A DNA stretch of 64,000 nt from Sciurus carolinensis (Eukaryota; Chordata; Mammalia; Rodentia; Sciuridae), in assembly GCF_902686445.1 (NCBI RefSeq), contig NC_062214.1, forward strand, positions 56,083,177-56,147,176, read 5' to 3'. Below the pieces are notes generated by a model. It saw only the letters and a program-made list of their open reading frames with translations, searched no databases and was not told the origin of the DNA. Below, in pieces: positions 1-12,059 of the stretch; position 1 is the stretch's first letter; each line of letters opens with the position of its first letter. The position numbers and the translations under genes are program-made.

Positions 1-34
1 AGCAAAAGCCACAAAAAGATGGACTTTTTTCTTT

Positions 35-231
35 CTTTTTGTGGGGTGGATATTGGGGATTGAACCCAGGGGTGCTCTACCACTAACCTCCGATCCAGCC
101 TTTTTTTATTTTTTAATTTTGAGACTAGGTCTTGCTAAGTTGTCCAGGCCTACCTTGTTGGCCTGGAATTTGCCAGCCTCCTGCCTCATCCAAGTCACTG
201 GGATTACAGGTGTGGGCCACCATGCCCAGCA
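35..231 (-). mobile_element. B1-dID dimeric SINE
   Basis: Reverse copy of the window's dominant SINE. It reads T-rich tail, then 'gggattgaaccca' (complement of the tRNA B box), an A/T linker 'ttttattttttaatttt', then the 7SL-derived half ending in 'gggattacaggtgtgggccacc'. The order is diagnostic of a 7SL half fused to an ID-like half. Confidence 0.85.

Positions 232-544
232 AAAGGATAGACTTAGATAGTAAGAAAATGGAACCCAAATGGAAAGAATGAAATGAAATAAATGATAATT
301 AGAATAGAAATTGGAAAAGAGCTGATAAATCAAAAAATGCACTAGCTGTAAAATATAATAATCATGTCTAACTGGGAGGTGGAGCCAAAATATCAGACAA
401 TAAATCTCAACATATTCTAATAACTCTATCATACAGAGCATGCAGAAATGGAGCTTCCATTCTAAATTTTGTGTTTTATTCCAGAATGTTTTACAAATAT
501 AAACTTTAAATTGTGATAAATCAAATGTTAATATATTAGAATGT
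232..544. other. AT-rich sequence, no gene seen
   Basis: AT-rich non-coding sequence between SINEs. I recognise no exon, promoter or repeat family in it. Confidence 0.5.

Positions 545-690
545 AACTGGGTGTGGTGGCACATGCCTGTAATTCCAGTGGCTCCAGAGGCTAAGGTAGA
601 GGAGCGCAAGTTTAAAGCCAGCCTCAGCAACTAACCAAGGTCCTAAGCAACTCAAGGAGACCCTGTCTCAAAATAAAAAATAAAAGGGGG
545..690 (+). mobile_element. 7SL/B1-like SINE half
   Basis: Has 'gtggtggcacatgcctgtaa' and the 'cctcagcaact...gagaccctgtctcaaaataaaaa' segment, but stops in the A-rich linker and lacks its own ID half. Another SINE begins at once, so this copy is truncated or was invaded. Confidence 0.8.

Positions 691-915
691 CTGGGGCCAC
701 GTGCAGTGGCTCACACCTGTAATCCCAGTGAATGGGAGGCTGAGGCAGGAGGATCTTGAGTTCAAAGTCAGCCTCAGCAAAAGCAAGGTGCTAAGCAATT
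801 CAGTGAGACCCTGTATCTAAATAAAAGTACAAAATAGGGTTGGGATGTGGCTCAGTGGTGAAGCGCTCCTGGGTTTAATCCCCTATACCAAAATAATAAT
901 AATAATAATAATAAA
691..915 (+). mobile_element. B1-dID SINE with AAT-repeat tail
   Basis: Full dimer: 7SL half, linker, then ID half ('ggatgtggctcagtggtgaa', 'gggtttaatcccc'). The tail has become an AAT microsatellite from about 892, a common fate of SINE A-tails. Confidence 0.85.

Positions 916-951
916 TTTAAAATAAATACATACATACATAAATAAAATTCT

Positions 952-1135
952 AGCTGGGGATGGTAGTGTACACCTGTAATCCCAATGACTCAGGAGGCTG
1001 AGGCAGGAGAATTGCAAGTTGGAGGCCAGCCTCAGCAACTTACTAAGGTTCTAAGCAATTTAGTGAGAACATCTCTCAAAAAATAAAGGCTGGGGATGTG
1101 ACTCAGAGGTTTAATCCCTAGTACCAAAAAAAATA
952..1135 (+). mobile_element. 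B1-dID SINE
   Basis: Full-length dimer with a shortened ID half ('ggggatgtgactcagaggtt') and an A-rich tail that runs into the AT-rich tract. Confidence 0.85.

Positions 1136-1140
1136 AAAAA

Positions 1141-1320
1141 AATAAAAAATATATATGCTTTTATATACACACACATATATAATATATTAAGGATACAAAA
1201 AGAATATATATAATATATATTCTTAATATATATGATATATAACATATATAATTCTTAATATAACATATTATAACATATTATATTATAACATATTATATTA
1301 AATTAATAGAAATTATAAGT
1141..1320. repeat. TA-rich low-complexity tract
   Basis: Irregular tandem TA/TATAA with repeated 'taacatatta' units, continuous with the preceding SINE tail. Confidence 0.8.

Positions 1321-1543
1321 TATTACCAAACCCATAGTGAAAAGGAGAAATGAAGAAAAAGAGATTATATCAAGTGGGATATTGGAAAGAGAATACAAAA
1401 GAGGTCAAATGAAACTCAAGGTAAATAGAAAACAATAAATGAAATGATAGAAATAATTTTAATATTACTAATCATGATAAATTTAAATGTACTGCCTTTT
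1501 TCAGTTCAAAGACAGATTTTGAGAGATTTAAAAAGTCAGCAGA
1321..1543. other. AT-rich sequence, no gene seen
   Basis: No recognisable repeat family or coding signal. Confidence 0.4.

Positions 1544-1700
1544 AATAGAGATGTAGCTTAGAGGTTGAACACTCACTTAGTATGCACAAGGCCCCAGATT
1601 CAAACCCCAACACTGCAAATAAATCAATAAATAAAAATAAAAACCCAGCTATAAGCCAGGCACAGTGGGGCATTCCTGGGTTCAATCCCAGTGCTGGGGG
1544..1700 (+). mobile_element. ID element plus truncated SINE
   Basis: A solo ID (A-box-like 'gagatgtagcttagaggttg', B-box-like 'agattcaaaccccaacactg') with an A-rich tail. It is followed at about 1656 by a very short SINE remnant in which the 7SL start is joined directly to 'gggttcaatcccagtgctgg', implying a large internal deletion. 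Confidence 0.7.

Positions 1701-1834
1701 TGAGCAGAGAAACAGCAGCAAAGAAGATGGTATCTGTAGAAATAGTAAAGATTTAAAAATAAGTTATTACAATGAAAACCTGGTGCCAATACTTTTGAAG
1801 ACTTAAAGTGGACAATTTTGTAGAAAAATGTAAA

Positions 1835-2040
1835 TTAATTAGGTGCGGTGGTGCATGCCTGTAATCCCACCAGCTCAGGGGAGGCCGGGACTGAGGCAGG
1901 AGGATCGCCAGTTCAAAGCCAGCCTCAGCAAAAGCGAGGCTTGCTAAGCAACACAGTGAAATCCTGTTTCTAAATAAAATGCAAAATAGGGCCGGGGATG
2001 TAGCTTAGTGGTGGAGTGCCCCTGAATTACCTCCCAGAAA
1835..2040 (+). mobile_element. B1-dID SINE
   Basis: Full dimer, from 'gtgcggtggtgcatgcctgt' to an ID half with 'gtagcttagtggtggagtgc' and an AAAAG-type tail. Confidence 0.85.

Positions 2041-2103
2041 AAGAAAAGAAAAGAAAAACATAAATTAACAAAACTAACTCAAGAAAATATTAGAAAATCT
2101 TGT

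Positions 2104-2250
2104 GCCGTGTGTAGTGGCATATACCTGTAATCTCAGGGACTTGGGAGACTGAGGCAAGAGAATCCCAAGTCCAAGGCCAGTCTCAGCAACTCAGTGAGAA
2201 GTAGTTCAGTGGTAAAGCACCCCTGGTTTCAATTTATAGTGCAATAAACA
2104..2250 (+). mobile_element. B1-dID SINE, internally deleted
   Basis: The 7SL half passes directly into 'gtagttcagtggtaaagcac', so the A-rich linker and the end of the left half are missing. Confidence 0.75.

Positions 2251-2439
2251 TAAATACATATATAACCATACATATAAGCTTAGTAGGCCTATAGTGATTT
2301 AAATTAATCAATCCTTAACAAAAACATACCATCACCCATCCTTAAACACACATACTACCAGGTTGAGATAGTTTTGTATGTAAATTGCAACATAATTTTG
2401 AAAAACAGAATATGTCCATATTACCAAGTCACACAGAGA

Positions 2440-2482
2440 AAGAAAAAAAGAAAGAGGGAGGGAAGAAGGAAGGAAGGAAGAA
2440..2482 (+). 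repeat. AGGA/GAAA purine microsatellite
   Basis: Short tandem purine tract of aaag/gagg/gaagg units. Confidence 0.75.

Positions 2483-2639
2483 TAAACAATAAGAAATTCG
2501 GGAAATAAATGTATAGTTCAATCTATTTAGAAATATAGATTTAAAGAATCCTAAATAAATTTTTAAAAGGCCAAATTCTAGGTATGAAAGAATTGTTAGC
2601 ATTTGGAAATCTATTCATGTAAATTAATTCAACTTTAAT

Positions 2640-2890
2640 AGATTAAAAGGGAAAAGAATCTCATGAACACTGAACAAATCTAGAAAGCATTTGATAAGGC
2701 TCCATATCAATGTAAGATAAAAACTTCAGCCAATCTGGAATGAAAGAAAATTGCCTGTCCTTAATAAAGGGCATCAAGTCACAGCACCCCACTAAACAGT
2801 GAAATTTGAGAAATGTTCTCTTTAAGGTCAGGAATGTGACTGCTTCTGGTCACCGTAATACTGGATTATACTCTAAAGACATCAAATTGT
2640..2890 (+). mobile_element. L1 ORF2 fragment
   Basis: Resembles the L1 reverse-transcriptase region ('aagcatttgataaggctcca', 'aataaagggcatc', 'ggtcaggaatgtgac') on the + strand, with many stops. 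It repeats a part of ORF2 that occurs again at about 3400-3560, so it is a separate old insertion. Confidence 0.6.

Positions 2891-2899
2891 CCTTATTTC

Positions 2900-3085
2900 A
2901 GGTGGTGCACACCCATCATCACAGTGACTCGTGAGCCTGAGGCAGAAGGAGTGTAAATTTGAGGCCAGGCTTAGCATCGTAGCCAGGTCCTGTCTCAAAA
3001 TAAGAAGTTAAAAGGGCTGGGGGTGTAGCTCAGTGGTAGAGCACTCCAGGGTTCCATTCCCAGTAACAGAAATAAATAAATAAGA
2900..3085 (+). mobile_element. B1-dID SINE
   Basis: Full dimer inserted in or beside L1 sequence. The ID half is well kept ('gtgtagctcagtggtagagc'). Confidence 0.85.

Positions 3086-3094
3086 CCAATCCTT

Positions 3095-4245
3095 CATAAA
3101 CGTCTTCCAAAAATCAGAAAAGGAGGAAACATTTCCAACCAAACCCTCTGAGTCCAGTATTACCATGATATCAAATCCAAAGACATCACAAGAGAAAAAT
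3201 GCTGCAGACTAATAGCCTTTATGAATTTAGAACCTCAACAAAATGCTAGAAAACCAAACCCAGACGCAGATTAAAAGGATTATACCCCATGACCAAGAAG
3301 GATTTATCCCAGGAATGCAAAGATGATTTAAAAGAGAGAAATCCATCTATATAACACCCGGTATGAGTCAAGTACAAAACCGAATTAACTCCACAGACAA
3401 GAAAAAGCTTTTGAAAAAAATAATCCAATGCCTTTTTATGACGAAAATCACTCAACAAACTAGAATGAGAAGTGAACTTCCTCAACCTGATATAAGACAT
3501 CTGCACAAAATAGAAATACATCATGTTTCATGGGAAGACTAAAAGTTTTCCTTAGATTAGGAACAACAGGATGTTCATTCTCATTACTTCTAATCATTAT
3601 TATACTTGAGGTTCTATCCATGGCTGTTAGTCCAGGAAAATAAATGAAAGGACTGGAAAGAAAGAAGTATAACTTTGCTGTTTACAGATGTGTAGTCTTG
3701 CGTATGGAAAATACTAAGGAATCCACACACGAGCACACAAAACTCTTAGAGTTAATAAAGTCAGCAAGTTTCCAGGATATACAAAATACAAGAAATCAGT
3801 TCTAGTTCTATTCATTAGCAATAAACAATCTGAAAGTGAAATTAAGAAAACAATTCCAAATGTAATGTTCTCAAAAAAGTAAAATACTTAAGACTAAATC
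3901 TAATGAAAGAAGTATAATGTAATGTGATGAAAGAAGTGTAAGACCATGTACATTGTTTTGTACATTGAATACTAGAAAACATTGCTGAAAAAATGATCTA
4001 AATAAAGGGATAAATGTCATCTTCATGTATTGGAAGACAACACTGTTAAGATGGCAGTGCTCTTCAAATTAATCTATAGATTGGAGATAATCCCAAATAC
4101 CAGCACAAAACTCCAGCTGCCTTTTGTTCTGTTTTTGCAGAAATTGACACACTGATCCTGAAGTTCATATGGAAAGGTGTACATGAATGCCAAAACACTT
4201 AAATAAGAAGAAAACAGGGGGATTCACATTTCATAATACAAAATT
3095..4245 (+). mobile_element. Degenerate L1 ORF2
   Basis: L1 ORF2-like reverse-transcriptase sequence on the + strand, for example 'ccatgaccaagaaggattta' and 'atcccaggaatgcaaagatg'. Stops and frameshifts throughout mean it codes for nothing. It continues past a SINE at 4250. Confidence 0.75.

Positions 4246-4249
4246 ATTG

Positions 4250-4465
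4250 TAGCTGCTATCCCAGCTATTCAGGAGATTGAGGGAGGAAGATCACAAGTTC
4301 CAGGCCAACCTCAGCAACACAGTGAGAGCCTATTTAAATAAAATGAAACAAAACAACGACAACAACAACAAAAGGTTGGGCTGTAGCTCAGTGGTAGAAG
4401 ACTTGCCTAGGATGCATGAGGCCCTGGGTTCCATCCCTAGCACTGCAAAACAAGAACAAAAATAA
4250..4465 (+). mobile_element. B1-ID SINE inside L1
   Basis: Dimer with a fuller ID half ('ggctgtagctcagtggtaga', 'acttgcctaggatgcatgag'), inserted into the L1 copy; L1 sequence resumes on the right. Confidence 0.8.

Positions 4466-4779
4466 ATAAATGAGCCTTATTGGAAAATAAGAGTATGTGA
4501 TCCTAACATAAAGCTAAACATATGGCTCAATGGAATAAAATTGAGTGTTCAGAAAAAACCCAAACATTTAAGGTCAACTGACTTTTGACAAGGGTGCCAA
4601 GTAATTCAGTGGGGGAAAGAAGAATTATTTTAGTAAATGTTGCTGGAACTGGATATTCACATACAAAAGGATGAATTTGAACCTGAAAGTCACACCATAT
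4701 GCACAAATTTACTCAAAATGGATAAAAGGCCTAAATGGGGGAACTCTTAGAAGAGGAAGTCTTTATGATGTAGTTAGGT

Positions 4780-4813
4780 AATTTATTTATTTATTTATTT
4801 ATTTATTTATTTC
4780..4813 (+). repeat. (TTTA)n microsatellite
   Basis: About eight tandem 'ttta' units within L1 sequence. Confidence 0.9.

Positions 4814-5017
4814 ATACATGTATTTAGGGTAATAATGACTGTCTCAATCTATAGTCGGCAATCAATTTTTAAATGACTCTTAAAGCACAAACCAAAGAAA
4901 ATATTAGACAATCAAAATTTGAAATTTTGTGTTTCAAGGACACTAGCATGAAAATGCAAAGCTAACTCACAGAATGGGAGAAGATATTTGAAAATGATAT
5001 ATTTGATAAAAACCTAA

Positions 5018-5105
5018 GATTTATCTGGGGATGTGGTTCAGTGATAGAGTGCTTACCTCTCATATGTGAAGTCCTGAGTTTGATCCCCAGTACCAGCAGG
5101 AAAAA
5018..5105 (+). mobile_element. Solo ID element
   Basis: 'ggggatgtggttcagtgata' (A box) and 'gagtttgatccccagtacca' (B box) plus an A-rich tail, inserted in L1. 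Confidence 0.85.

Positions 5106-5489
5106 AAAAGAAAAAGCCTAAGATTCAATGTATGCAAAGAACTCTTATAACTCAATAGTAAAAAGATAAATAACCTAATTTAAAAATGGACAAAACATTT
5201 GAATATACAGATCTTCAGAGAAGATATACAAATGTCAAACAAGAACATGAAAAAATACCCAATGTCATTATTCTTTGGGAAATGAAAATCATATCCACAA
5301 AGAGATAAATCCACTAGGATGGCTATAATTAAAAAAACAAAAACAAAACAAACAAAATAAAAAACAGACAATAACCAGGGCATGTGAAGATGTGAAGAAA
5401 CTGGAAACTTCAACATTGCTGGTGGGAATGTAGAATGGTAAAGCCACTTTGGAAAGTCATTTGGCAATTCCTCAAAATGTTAACCAAAT

Positions 5490-5985
5490 TAACCAGATGT
5501 GAGAGTAACTTGCTTTTGATTTCTACAGGAGTTCACAGCCAAGAGTTTGCATTGGATTTGGACTTTGGGGCAATGCTGGAACTGTTAAGACTATGGGACT
5601 CCTGAAGATGGACTAAATGAAATTGCATTGTGAAGTGGACATGAGCTTTTGGGGACCAGGGTCGAAATGTTATGGTTTGGTTAGGAGGTGTTCCATGAAA
5701 TCTCCTATGTTAATGCAAGAATATTTAGAGATGAAACTATTGGATTGTGAGAGCTATAACATAATCAGACCATCCTAGTTTGAATGAAGTGACTGGGTGA
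5801 TAACTATAAGTAGGTGGGGTGTCGTTGGAGGAGACAGGTCACTGGGGATGTGGCCTAGAAGGGTTCATCTTTCCTGTGGCCCTTTCTCTACTCCCTCTGC
5901 TCTTTGACCTACCATAAGTAGAGAAGATTTTCTCTTCTGGGACCTTCCTCCATGAGATACAGCCTCACCTTGGGCTCAGAGCAAT
5490..5985 (+). mobile_element. MaLR LTR with internal-end remnant
   Basis: From the TG at 5668 the sequence 'tgttatggtttggttaggag' starts an ERVL-MaLR/ORR1-like LTR. The preceding ~180 bases (ending 'ggggaccagggtcgaaa') resemble the 3' end of MaLR internal sequence, so this is probably the 3' LTR of a decayed element. Non-coding. Confidence 0.65.

Positions 5986-5999
5986 GGAGCGCGCTATTT

Positions 6000-6311
6000 A
6001 TGCAAGAAACACTATATTAAAAAAATGTAGAGTTCAGCTAATTTGTAGCTGTACAGGTATTATGTAGAAAATAACATGGTCAGTGAGAAAAACAGTTACA
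6101 AAAAGATTTATAATCAAGTATGCAAATATAACAGGTAAAACATAATACTAATAGAGATTATGTATTACTTGGGTAATACAGATATAGTAGAAGTTTAAAA
6201 ACATGGACAGAAGGACAGGTATCAACTTCAGGATAACAATTGTCTCTGTCAAGGGGAGGAAATGGGTATTGATAAATTGTATTTGTATCATTTCGTTTCA
6301 TTCCTTGTATT
6000..6311. other. AT-rich sequence, no gene seen
   Basis: Possibly old L1 3' sequence; I cannot assign it. Confidence 0.4.

Positions 6312-6497
6312 TATTTTTTTATTGTGGTACTGGGGATTGGACCCAGGGACTCTCTACCACCCAGCTACATCCCCAGCCCTTTTTAGTTTTTATTTTGAAA
6401 CAAAGTCAGTTACCTAGGCTGGCCTTGAACTTGTGATCCTCCTGCCTCAACCTCCCCAACAGCTGGGATTTGGGGCATGTGCCACCAGGCCTAGCTC
6312..6497 (-). mobile_element. B1-dID SINE
   Basis: Reverse dimer: 'ggtactggggattggaccca', linker 'agtttttattttgaaac', then the complement of the 7SL half. 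Confidence 0.85.

Positions 6498-6529
6498 ATT
6501 TCTTTTCCTGCTTAAAAAAAAAAAAAAAG

Positions 6530-6735
6530 TACCCAGTTGGTGCAGCAGTGCACTTCTGCACCAGTGATGGGGAGGCTGAGGCAGAAGAATCATAAGTTCA
6601 AAGTCAGCCTCAGAAACTTAGCAAGGCCCTACGCAACTGAGTGAGAACTTGTCTCAAAATAAAAAAATAAAAAGGACTGGGGATGTGGCTCCGTTGTTAA
6701 GAACCTCTGGGTTCAATCCCCAGCACCAAAAAACC
6530..6735 (+). mobile_element. B1-dID SINE
   Basis: Full dimer facing the previous reverse copy about 35 bases away, so the two form a potential stem-loop if transcribed. Confidence 0.85.

Positions 6736-6739
6736 AAAA

Positions 6740-8029
6740 CCAAAACCAAAAAATCCTGAAGCATCTGTTAACAATAACTAAACCTGGGAGATAGATGTGT
6801 GACCTTCTCTTATATTCTCTGTATTTTAAATCTCAAAATATTTAATAATTTAATTTGAAAAGTAGATGCAGTCTCTGCTCAATGGTAGAAATTGGTGTTT
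6901 GGTCTCGTGAAGTTCTTTAACCTTTGTCTCACAGGTCCTCTTCACTCAGAAGGGGATGGTGACCCTTCGTTTTCCCCCTGAGAGGCTTTTGGTGACAATC
7001 AAATATGCTCATACACAAGAAAGCCCTTTGAGGACTATAAATTCAGCTTAATGCATGATACTGTTGTTATCACATAAAATGAAATGGCCAAAATATAATG
7101 AGCTAAGAACGACTTAGTCTGAAATTTATAACTACAGCTCATACTAATTTTGAATTAGGTTACAGATAAAGAGAAAGTACTCAATTTCCCTTCCCAATTC
7201 CCCAGGGTGTTACAAGCAGGGCAGATAAAGGCCACTTGACCAGGGAGGAGGATGAACATAAATCACTCCCCTGGCAGTCCACCACACTATCCATCAGAGT
7301 AGCCTTTTAATGGAAAATGCCAGAGGCAGCAACCCAAAGCAGCTTGTAGGAGTCATCAGTTTGTCACTGAAGTTTGAGAAAGGATAAAGGTGAGTTATTG
7401 ACATTTCTGGGACAAGAAGACCTCCAAGACTCACCTCTGAGCAGGGGCTGTCCAGCCTTTGGGAAAATAATTGAGTTCATTAATATGCACAGGGGCGGCA
7501 GGGCTGGGGGTGGGAACTGGTACAGTCCTGATGCCCAGTGCTTCTGATCCTCTACTGTCATGAAGATGAACTCAGCCTGTCAACTTGATTGGGAGAAACC
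7601 AGTTTCCTGGGAAAATGCCAATAGAATCATTGTTTTCCTATCATCAGTGGAAATCTTGTTACGTTCTCCAAGGACGCTTAGCTTTATGGGATTGTATTCA
7701 CAGCTCTGGGCGCCTTGGTTAGGATTTCATTCTAAAATAACATTTCCTTTCCTCTAACAAATGTGTTCTTGCTCTAGGCTCTGAGGCTCAGTGACCTTCA
7801 TGTGTTTTTAACTGCAGGAGGTACAGGGGTGAACTTGAGGTTTGTGATTTATGTCGAACACACAGACACACACACACACAGACACACAATTTGATCTGTT
7901 CCCTTTGCTTCCTCTTTTTTCCCTTTATTACATATAATTTCTTAGAAGATGAGGTAGGGACTCCTGTGACAATCATGACAGTATCCCCATTCGACAATTC
8001 AAAATTACTAGTAGATGTAAATCTTTTCC
6740..8029. other. Mostly unique sequence, no gene seen
   Basis: Repeat-poor stretch with no recognisable exon. It holds a short CA microsatellite at about 7858-7890. Short open frames at 7364-7757 have no family resemblance I can name. Confidence 0.5.

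Positions 8030-8139
8030 CCCTTTTAAATAGACTTTTAGGTTCACAGCAAATTTGAGCAAAGTAGAGTTCCCCACACCCCCTGTCCTCT
8101 TGCATGCATAGCCTCCCCCACAATCAACATAATAAACTA

Positions 8140-8265
8140 AGCCCTTTTTACTTTTTATTTTGAGACAGGGTCTCACTAAGTTGTTGAGGATGTCACTAAG
8201 TTGGCCCTGAGTGTGTGTTCCTCCTGAGCTGCTGGATCACAGGTGTGCACCACCACACCTGGCAG
8140..8265 (-). mobile_element. 7SL/B1-like SINE half
   Basis: Linker and 7SL half only ('tattttgagacagggtctca' to 'caccaccacacctggc'); no ID half. Confidence 0.75.

Positions 8266-8489
8266 TAGGTAGCCTTTTCAAATTGACTTCTTTCAATTAG
8301 CAATAAGCGTTGTAGTTTCCATTATATCTTTTCATAACTTAGTAGCTCTCTTCTTGTTAAGGTTTCATTATTCAGTGCAAAATAATATTCCATTGTCTGA
8401 ATGTAGCACAATTTATGTATCCATTTACCTATTGAAGGACATCATGGTTGCTTCCAAGTTTTTGTTTGCTTATTTGTTTTGTTTTTGTT

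Positions 8490-8685
8490 TTTTGGTACTG
8501 GAGTTTTAATCCAGGGGGTACTTAACCACTGAGCCACATCCCCAGACCTTTTAATTTTTTTATTTTGAGACAGGGTCTCCCTAAATTGCTTAGGGACTAA
8601 GTTGCTGAGTCTGGCCTTGAACTTCCAATCCTCCTGCCTCAGACTTCTGAGCCACTGGGATTATAGACAATCATCACACCTAACT
8490..8685 (-). mobile_element. B1-dID SINE
   Basis: Full reverse dimer starting 'tttttggtactggagtttta', inserted in antisense L1. Confidence 0.85.

Positions 8686-8844
8686 GCTTCCAAGTATTGG
8701 CAGTCATGAATAAAGTTACTCTAAACATCTGTGTACAGATTTTTGTGTGGATACATATTTCATTTGAGTAAATACCAAGGAGCATGATGGCTGGATCATA
8801 CAGTAAGAGTATGTTTAGTAAATGTGGTTCTAAGTGACCATACC

Positions 8845-9016
8845 CCTTTTTCTTCCACTACTGGGGACTGAACCCAGGGACTCTCTACCACTGAACTATA
8901 TCTCCAGTCCTGTTAATTTGTTTGTTTTGAGACAGGGTCTTCCTCAAACTTGCAATTCCCCTGCCTCGGCCTCTCAAGTAGCTGGGCTTATAGGTCTGAG
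9001 TCATCATCCCTGGCTT
8845..9016 (-). mobile_element. B1-dID SINE
   Basis: Reverse dimer with a shortened middle: 'ctggggactgaacccaggga' then 'tttgagacagggtcttcctc'. Confidence 0.8.

Positions 9017-9726
9017 ATGACTGTACCATTTTGTCTTATCACCAGCAGTGATTGAGGGTTCCTGTTGCTTTAAATCCTCCCCAGCGTGGTGTGTTGTTAG
9101 CGTTTGGGATTTTGGTCATTATAACAGGCATGTAGTGGTGTTTTGTTGTTTTTATCGGCATTTCTCTTATGACATATGGTGTGGTGCATCTTTTTATATG
9201 CTTATTTGCCATTTATGTATCTACTTCAATGGGCATCTGTTCAGGTGTTTGAACCATTTTTATATTTTTATTTATTGTATTCCCTTCTTCCTTCCCTCCC
9301 ACCCTCCTTGATCCATTTTTAAATTAGGCTGTTGTTTTCTTATTGTTGAGTTTTAAAAATTCTTTGCACATTTTGGATAATAGCTGTTTATCGAATATGT
9401 CACTTGCAAATATCTCCCAGTCTGTTGCTTGTTTTATTCTCTAAACTACTTTAGATAGAGCAGACATTCCTAATTTTAACAAAGTCAGCTTATCAAGGTC
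9501 TATGTCTACGTTCACTTTTCTATTTGTGGATATCCATTTGTTGTAGCATCATATATTGAAAAGATTTCCTTTGTTCTATTGTACTGTCTTTGCTCCTTTC
9601 CTTTATCAAAGGTCAGTTGATATATTCATGTGGATTTATTTCTGGGCTCTCTTACCACTCCTTTTCAACATCAAACTGGAAGTTAAAGTGATAAGACAAG
9701 AGAAAAATTTTTTAAAATTTTAAAGA

Positions 9727-9960
9727 CTGGTGGGATGGTATACACCTGTAATCCCATCGACTCAGGAGGTTGAGGCAAGAGAATTGCAGATTCAACATCA
9801 ATCTCAGCAATTTAGCAAGACCCTGTCTCTAAATTAAGGAGAAGATGAAGAAGGAGGAGGTGGGGGAGGGGAAGGAGAAACAGCAGTAGAAGCAGCAGCA
9901 TCTGGGGATGTTGCTCACTGGGAAAGCAAAGAAACCCTGGGTTAAATCCCCAGTACCTCC
9727..9960 (+). mobile_element. B1-dID SINE with expanded purine linker
   Basis: The left half ends in 'ccctgtctctaaattaagg', then the linker has become a GA-rich tract (about 9838-9895) before the ID half ('gggttaaatccccagtacct'). 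Confidence 0.8.

Positions 9961-9964
9961 AAAA

Positions 9965-10424
9965 ACAAAAACAAAAAAGAAAGAAAAGAAAGGGGAGGGA
10001 GATAGCAGAGAATTGATATAATGATTGGTAGAATTCACAAGGGAATCTATCTTGGATATAAATCTATTTTTAACTCATCTTGACTAATAGTATTGTTATC
10101 AGTTTTGTTTGCTAGTAGCAGCCCTTATAATTGCCTATGACACCATTATAGTTATGGGAAGAAATGACTACATAATTTGTGGGGCACAGGGAAAAATAAA
10201 ATGGGCCTCTTTGTTTATAAATTACTAGTAATTTAAATATGATGACAACAGGGCATTAAATCAAATGTGGAACCCTTCTAGCACAGAGCCTTGTGTGCTA
10301 CAAGCACAAGCCATGTACCCTTGAGGTCACAGAAAAGTGTCCCAGAAAAGGCAACCTAAAAGATACACAGAGTCCCTTAAACCTGGGAAGGAAATAGCAT
10401 TTGCTGTGGCCTGCACTCTCATAT
9965..10424. other. Unassigned sequence, no gene seen
   Basis: No coding signal or repeat family identified. Confidence 0.4.

Positions 10425-10610
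10425 TGGTGTTCAATAAATGTTTATTAAATAAATTTCACTATTAACCTATGTATTGTATACTATGTTCTCCATTTGACAG
10501 ATCTAGAATCTGAGGCTTGAAGAGTTAAGAAAATGTACCCAAAGTGCAAAGCTAGGTACTGGCAAAGATATAATTGAAACCAGAATTTTCTGGGTTCTAA
10601 ACCTGTACCC
10425..10610 (-). mobile_element. MIR/L2-like relic
   Basis: 'gttcaataaatgtttattaa', followed by 'ctccatttgacagatctaga' and 'gcaaagctaggtactggcaaa', resembles a diverged MIR beside an L2 end. Confidence 0.5.

Positions 10611-11754
10611 AGGCTAAAACAACATGCTGAAGATCATGCCTCTAAAGCCTAGACCAACTTCTGTCTGTGGAAGTTGGTCAACAGCAGAGTCAAAGCTTTG
10701 GGTCTAAAATGGAGGCAGGTGGGTAGAGACAGAAACCAAAGCCCATGAGTAATGAAGGTTGAGCCTTGGAGGTAGGCTGGAGGAAGACAATAATCTGGAA
10801 GTCACAAGGACCTGTCCCATTTCACACCTTCCCTCTCAATGCCTTCTTGGTAGAGGAGAAGTATGTATTTTCTGTTCATAAAATTTCCTGCTCTTATGGT
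10901 TCCTATTGACCTACCTCAAGACAGTCAATCTTCTCTGACTTCATTTCTGCCTTGCCCTAGAATGTTTTTGGATGTAGTCCACCAGAGAGAGGTCTTACAT
11001 CTCAAAAGGATGGGCCTCTTTATTTCTGTCCCAAGCTCCATTCTTCATTCCTATTCTGAAACTGTTGAGGTTCAAGTGGAAAGGCATGAGGTTGGTTTTG
11101 CCTTTCCTCACCCCCAGGTTGAAGCTAGGTCCTCCTGCCATGTATTTCCATGGCATTGTGGGATTTTCTTCACCATGGGTCATAAGGTGTTTAATTTTCC
11201 TCTTTAATAGTCCATGAACCCAGCTGGACTTAAGCCAGCATGAAGTCAAGATTCTGTCTCGTTCAGTGTTGCATTCCCAGCACATAATAGTACTCGACAT
11301 GAAGCATGTGCTGATAAATAAATGTTGAATGAAGAGGCCAGGGGCTTTCCCAAGGCCTTCCCAGCACCACAGTCATTATAATAATGATGGCAGATCCAGA
11401 ACCATATCAGATCTTAGATGTGGTCACATGTTAACTAAGCTACTAGAGTCTATGGAAAATGCATGCTTTATGAGAAATCTTCCAAGGAGACAGGGCATAT
11501 TTCTCCCTCTATATGGGTCCAAATGATTGGTTGGCAAAATTTAAGTAAGGCCTGGAGCTTTCCATAAAGATGTCAACAATAAGTAGCCATCTATCTCCTC
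11601 AATAGAATAAAACTCCTGGAGGGCTGAGTCATTTCCTGTAGTTAGGACATTGCTCACTGGACCGAGGTATTGAAAGCACTGTCACATTTGGCTTTTCTGC
11701 CTCTTTTTTTCTTAATGTTCACCAACCTCCCTTCTGTTGAATATCTATATTTCT
10611..11754. other. Repeat-poor sequence, no gene seen
   Basis: Mostly unique. A short L2/MIR-like piece is possible near 11265-11330 ('gcattcccagcacataatag'). Open frames at 10863-11207 (+) and 10995-11300 (-) are mutually overlapping and unrecognised. Confidence 0.4.

Positions 11755-12059
11755 TCTTTCATTTTCTCTTTCTTTTTAAATAACTTTGGACTCACAGAAA
11801 AGTTGCCTTAATACTACAGAGAAGTCATGGCTATCTATCTGCTGACCCTAATGTCAACTACTTACATAACAATCAGTTGATTTTTAGAGCTCAGAAAAAG
11901 AGCGACTTTATAATACTATTAATTAAACTACAGATTTTACCTGAGCTTCACCATTTTTCATTTTTTCTTCTAATGCCCCCCTAGGATCTCCACAATACAT
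12001 TTTATGTCATATCCCTTTAGTTTCCAATCTGTGTCAGTTGTTCGTTCCTTCCTTCCTCC

Larger units (their letters stand above)
4480..5470 (+). mobile_element. L1 ORF2 3' part, continued
   Basis: Continues the interrupted L1: 'actgacttttgacaagggtg', 'tgttgctggaactggata', then the 3' signature 'acattgctggtgggaatgta' near 5414. Broken by a TTTA microsatellite and an ID element; no intact reading frame. Confidence 0.75.
8030..9650 (-). mobile_element. Antisense L1 3' region, interrupted by SINEs
   Basis: L1 3' sequence in reverse orientation: 'cttttaggttcacagcaaat' (8045), 'aataatattccattgtctga' (8382), 'catgaataaagttactctaa' (8705), 'tgttgagttttaaaaattc' (9344). Three SINEs have inserted into it. No intact ORF. 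Confidence 0.7.

Noticed and set aside
106..630. A 174-codon minus-strand frame.
   Set aside because: Its two ends are translated SINE sequence and the middle is AT-rich; no protein family.
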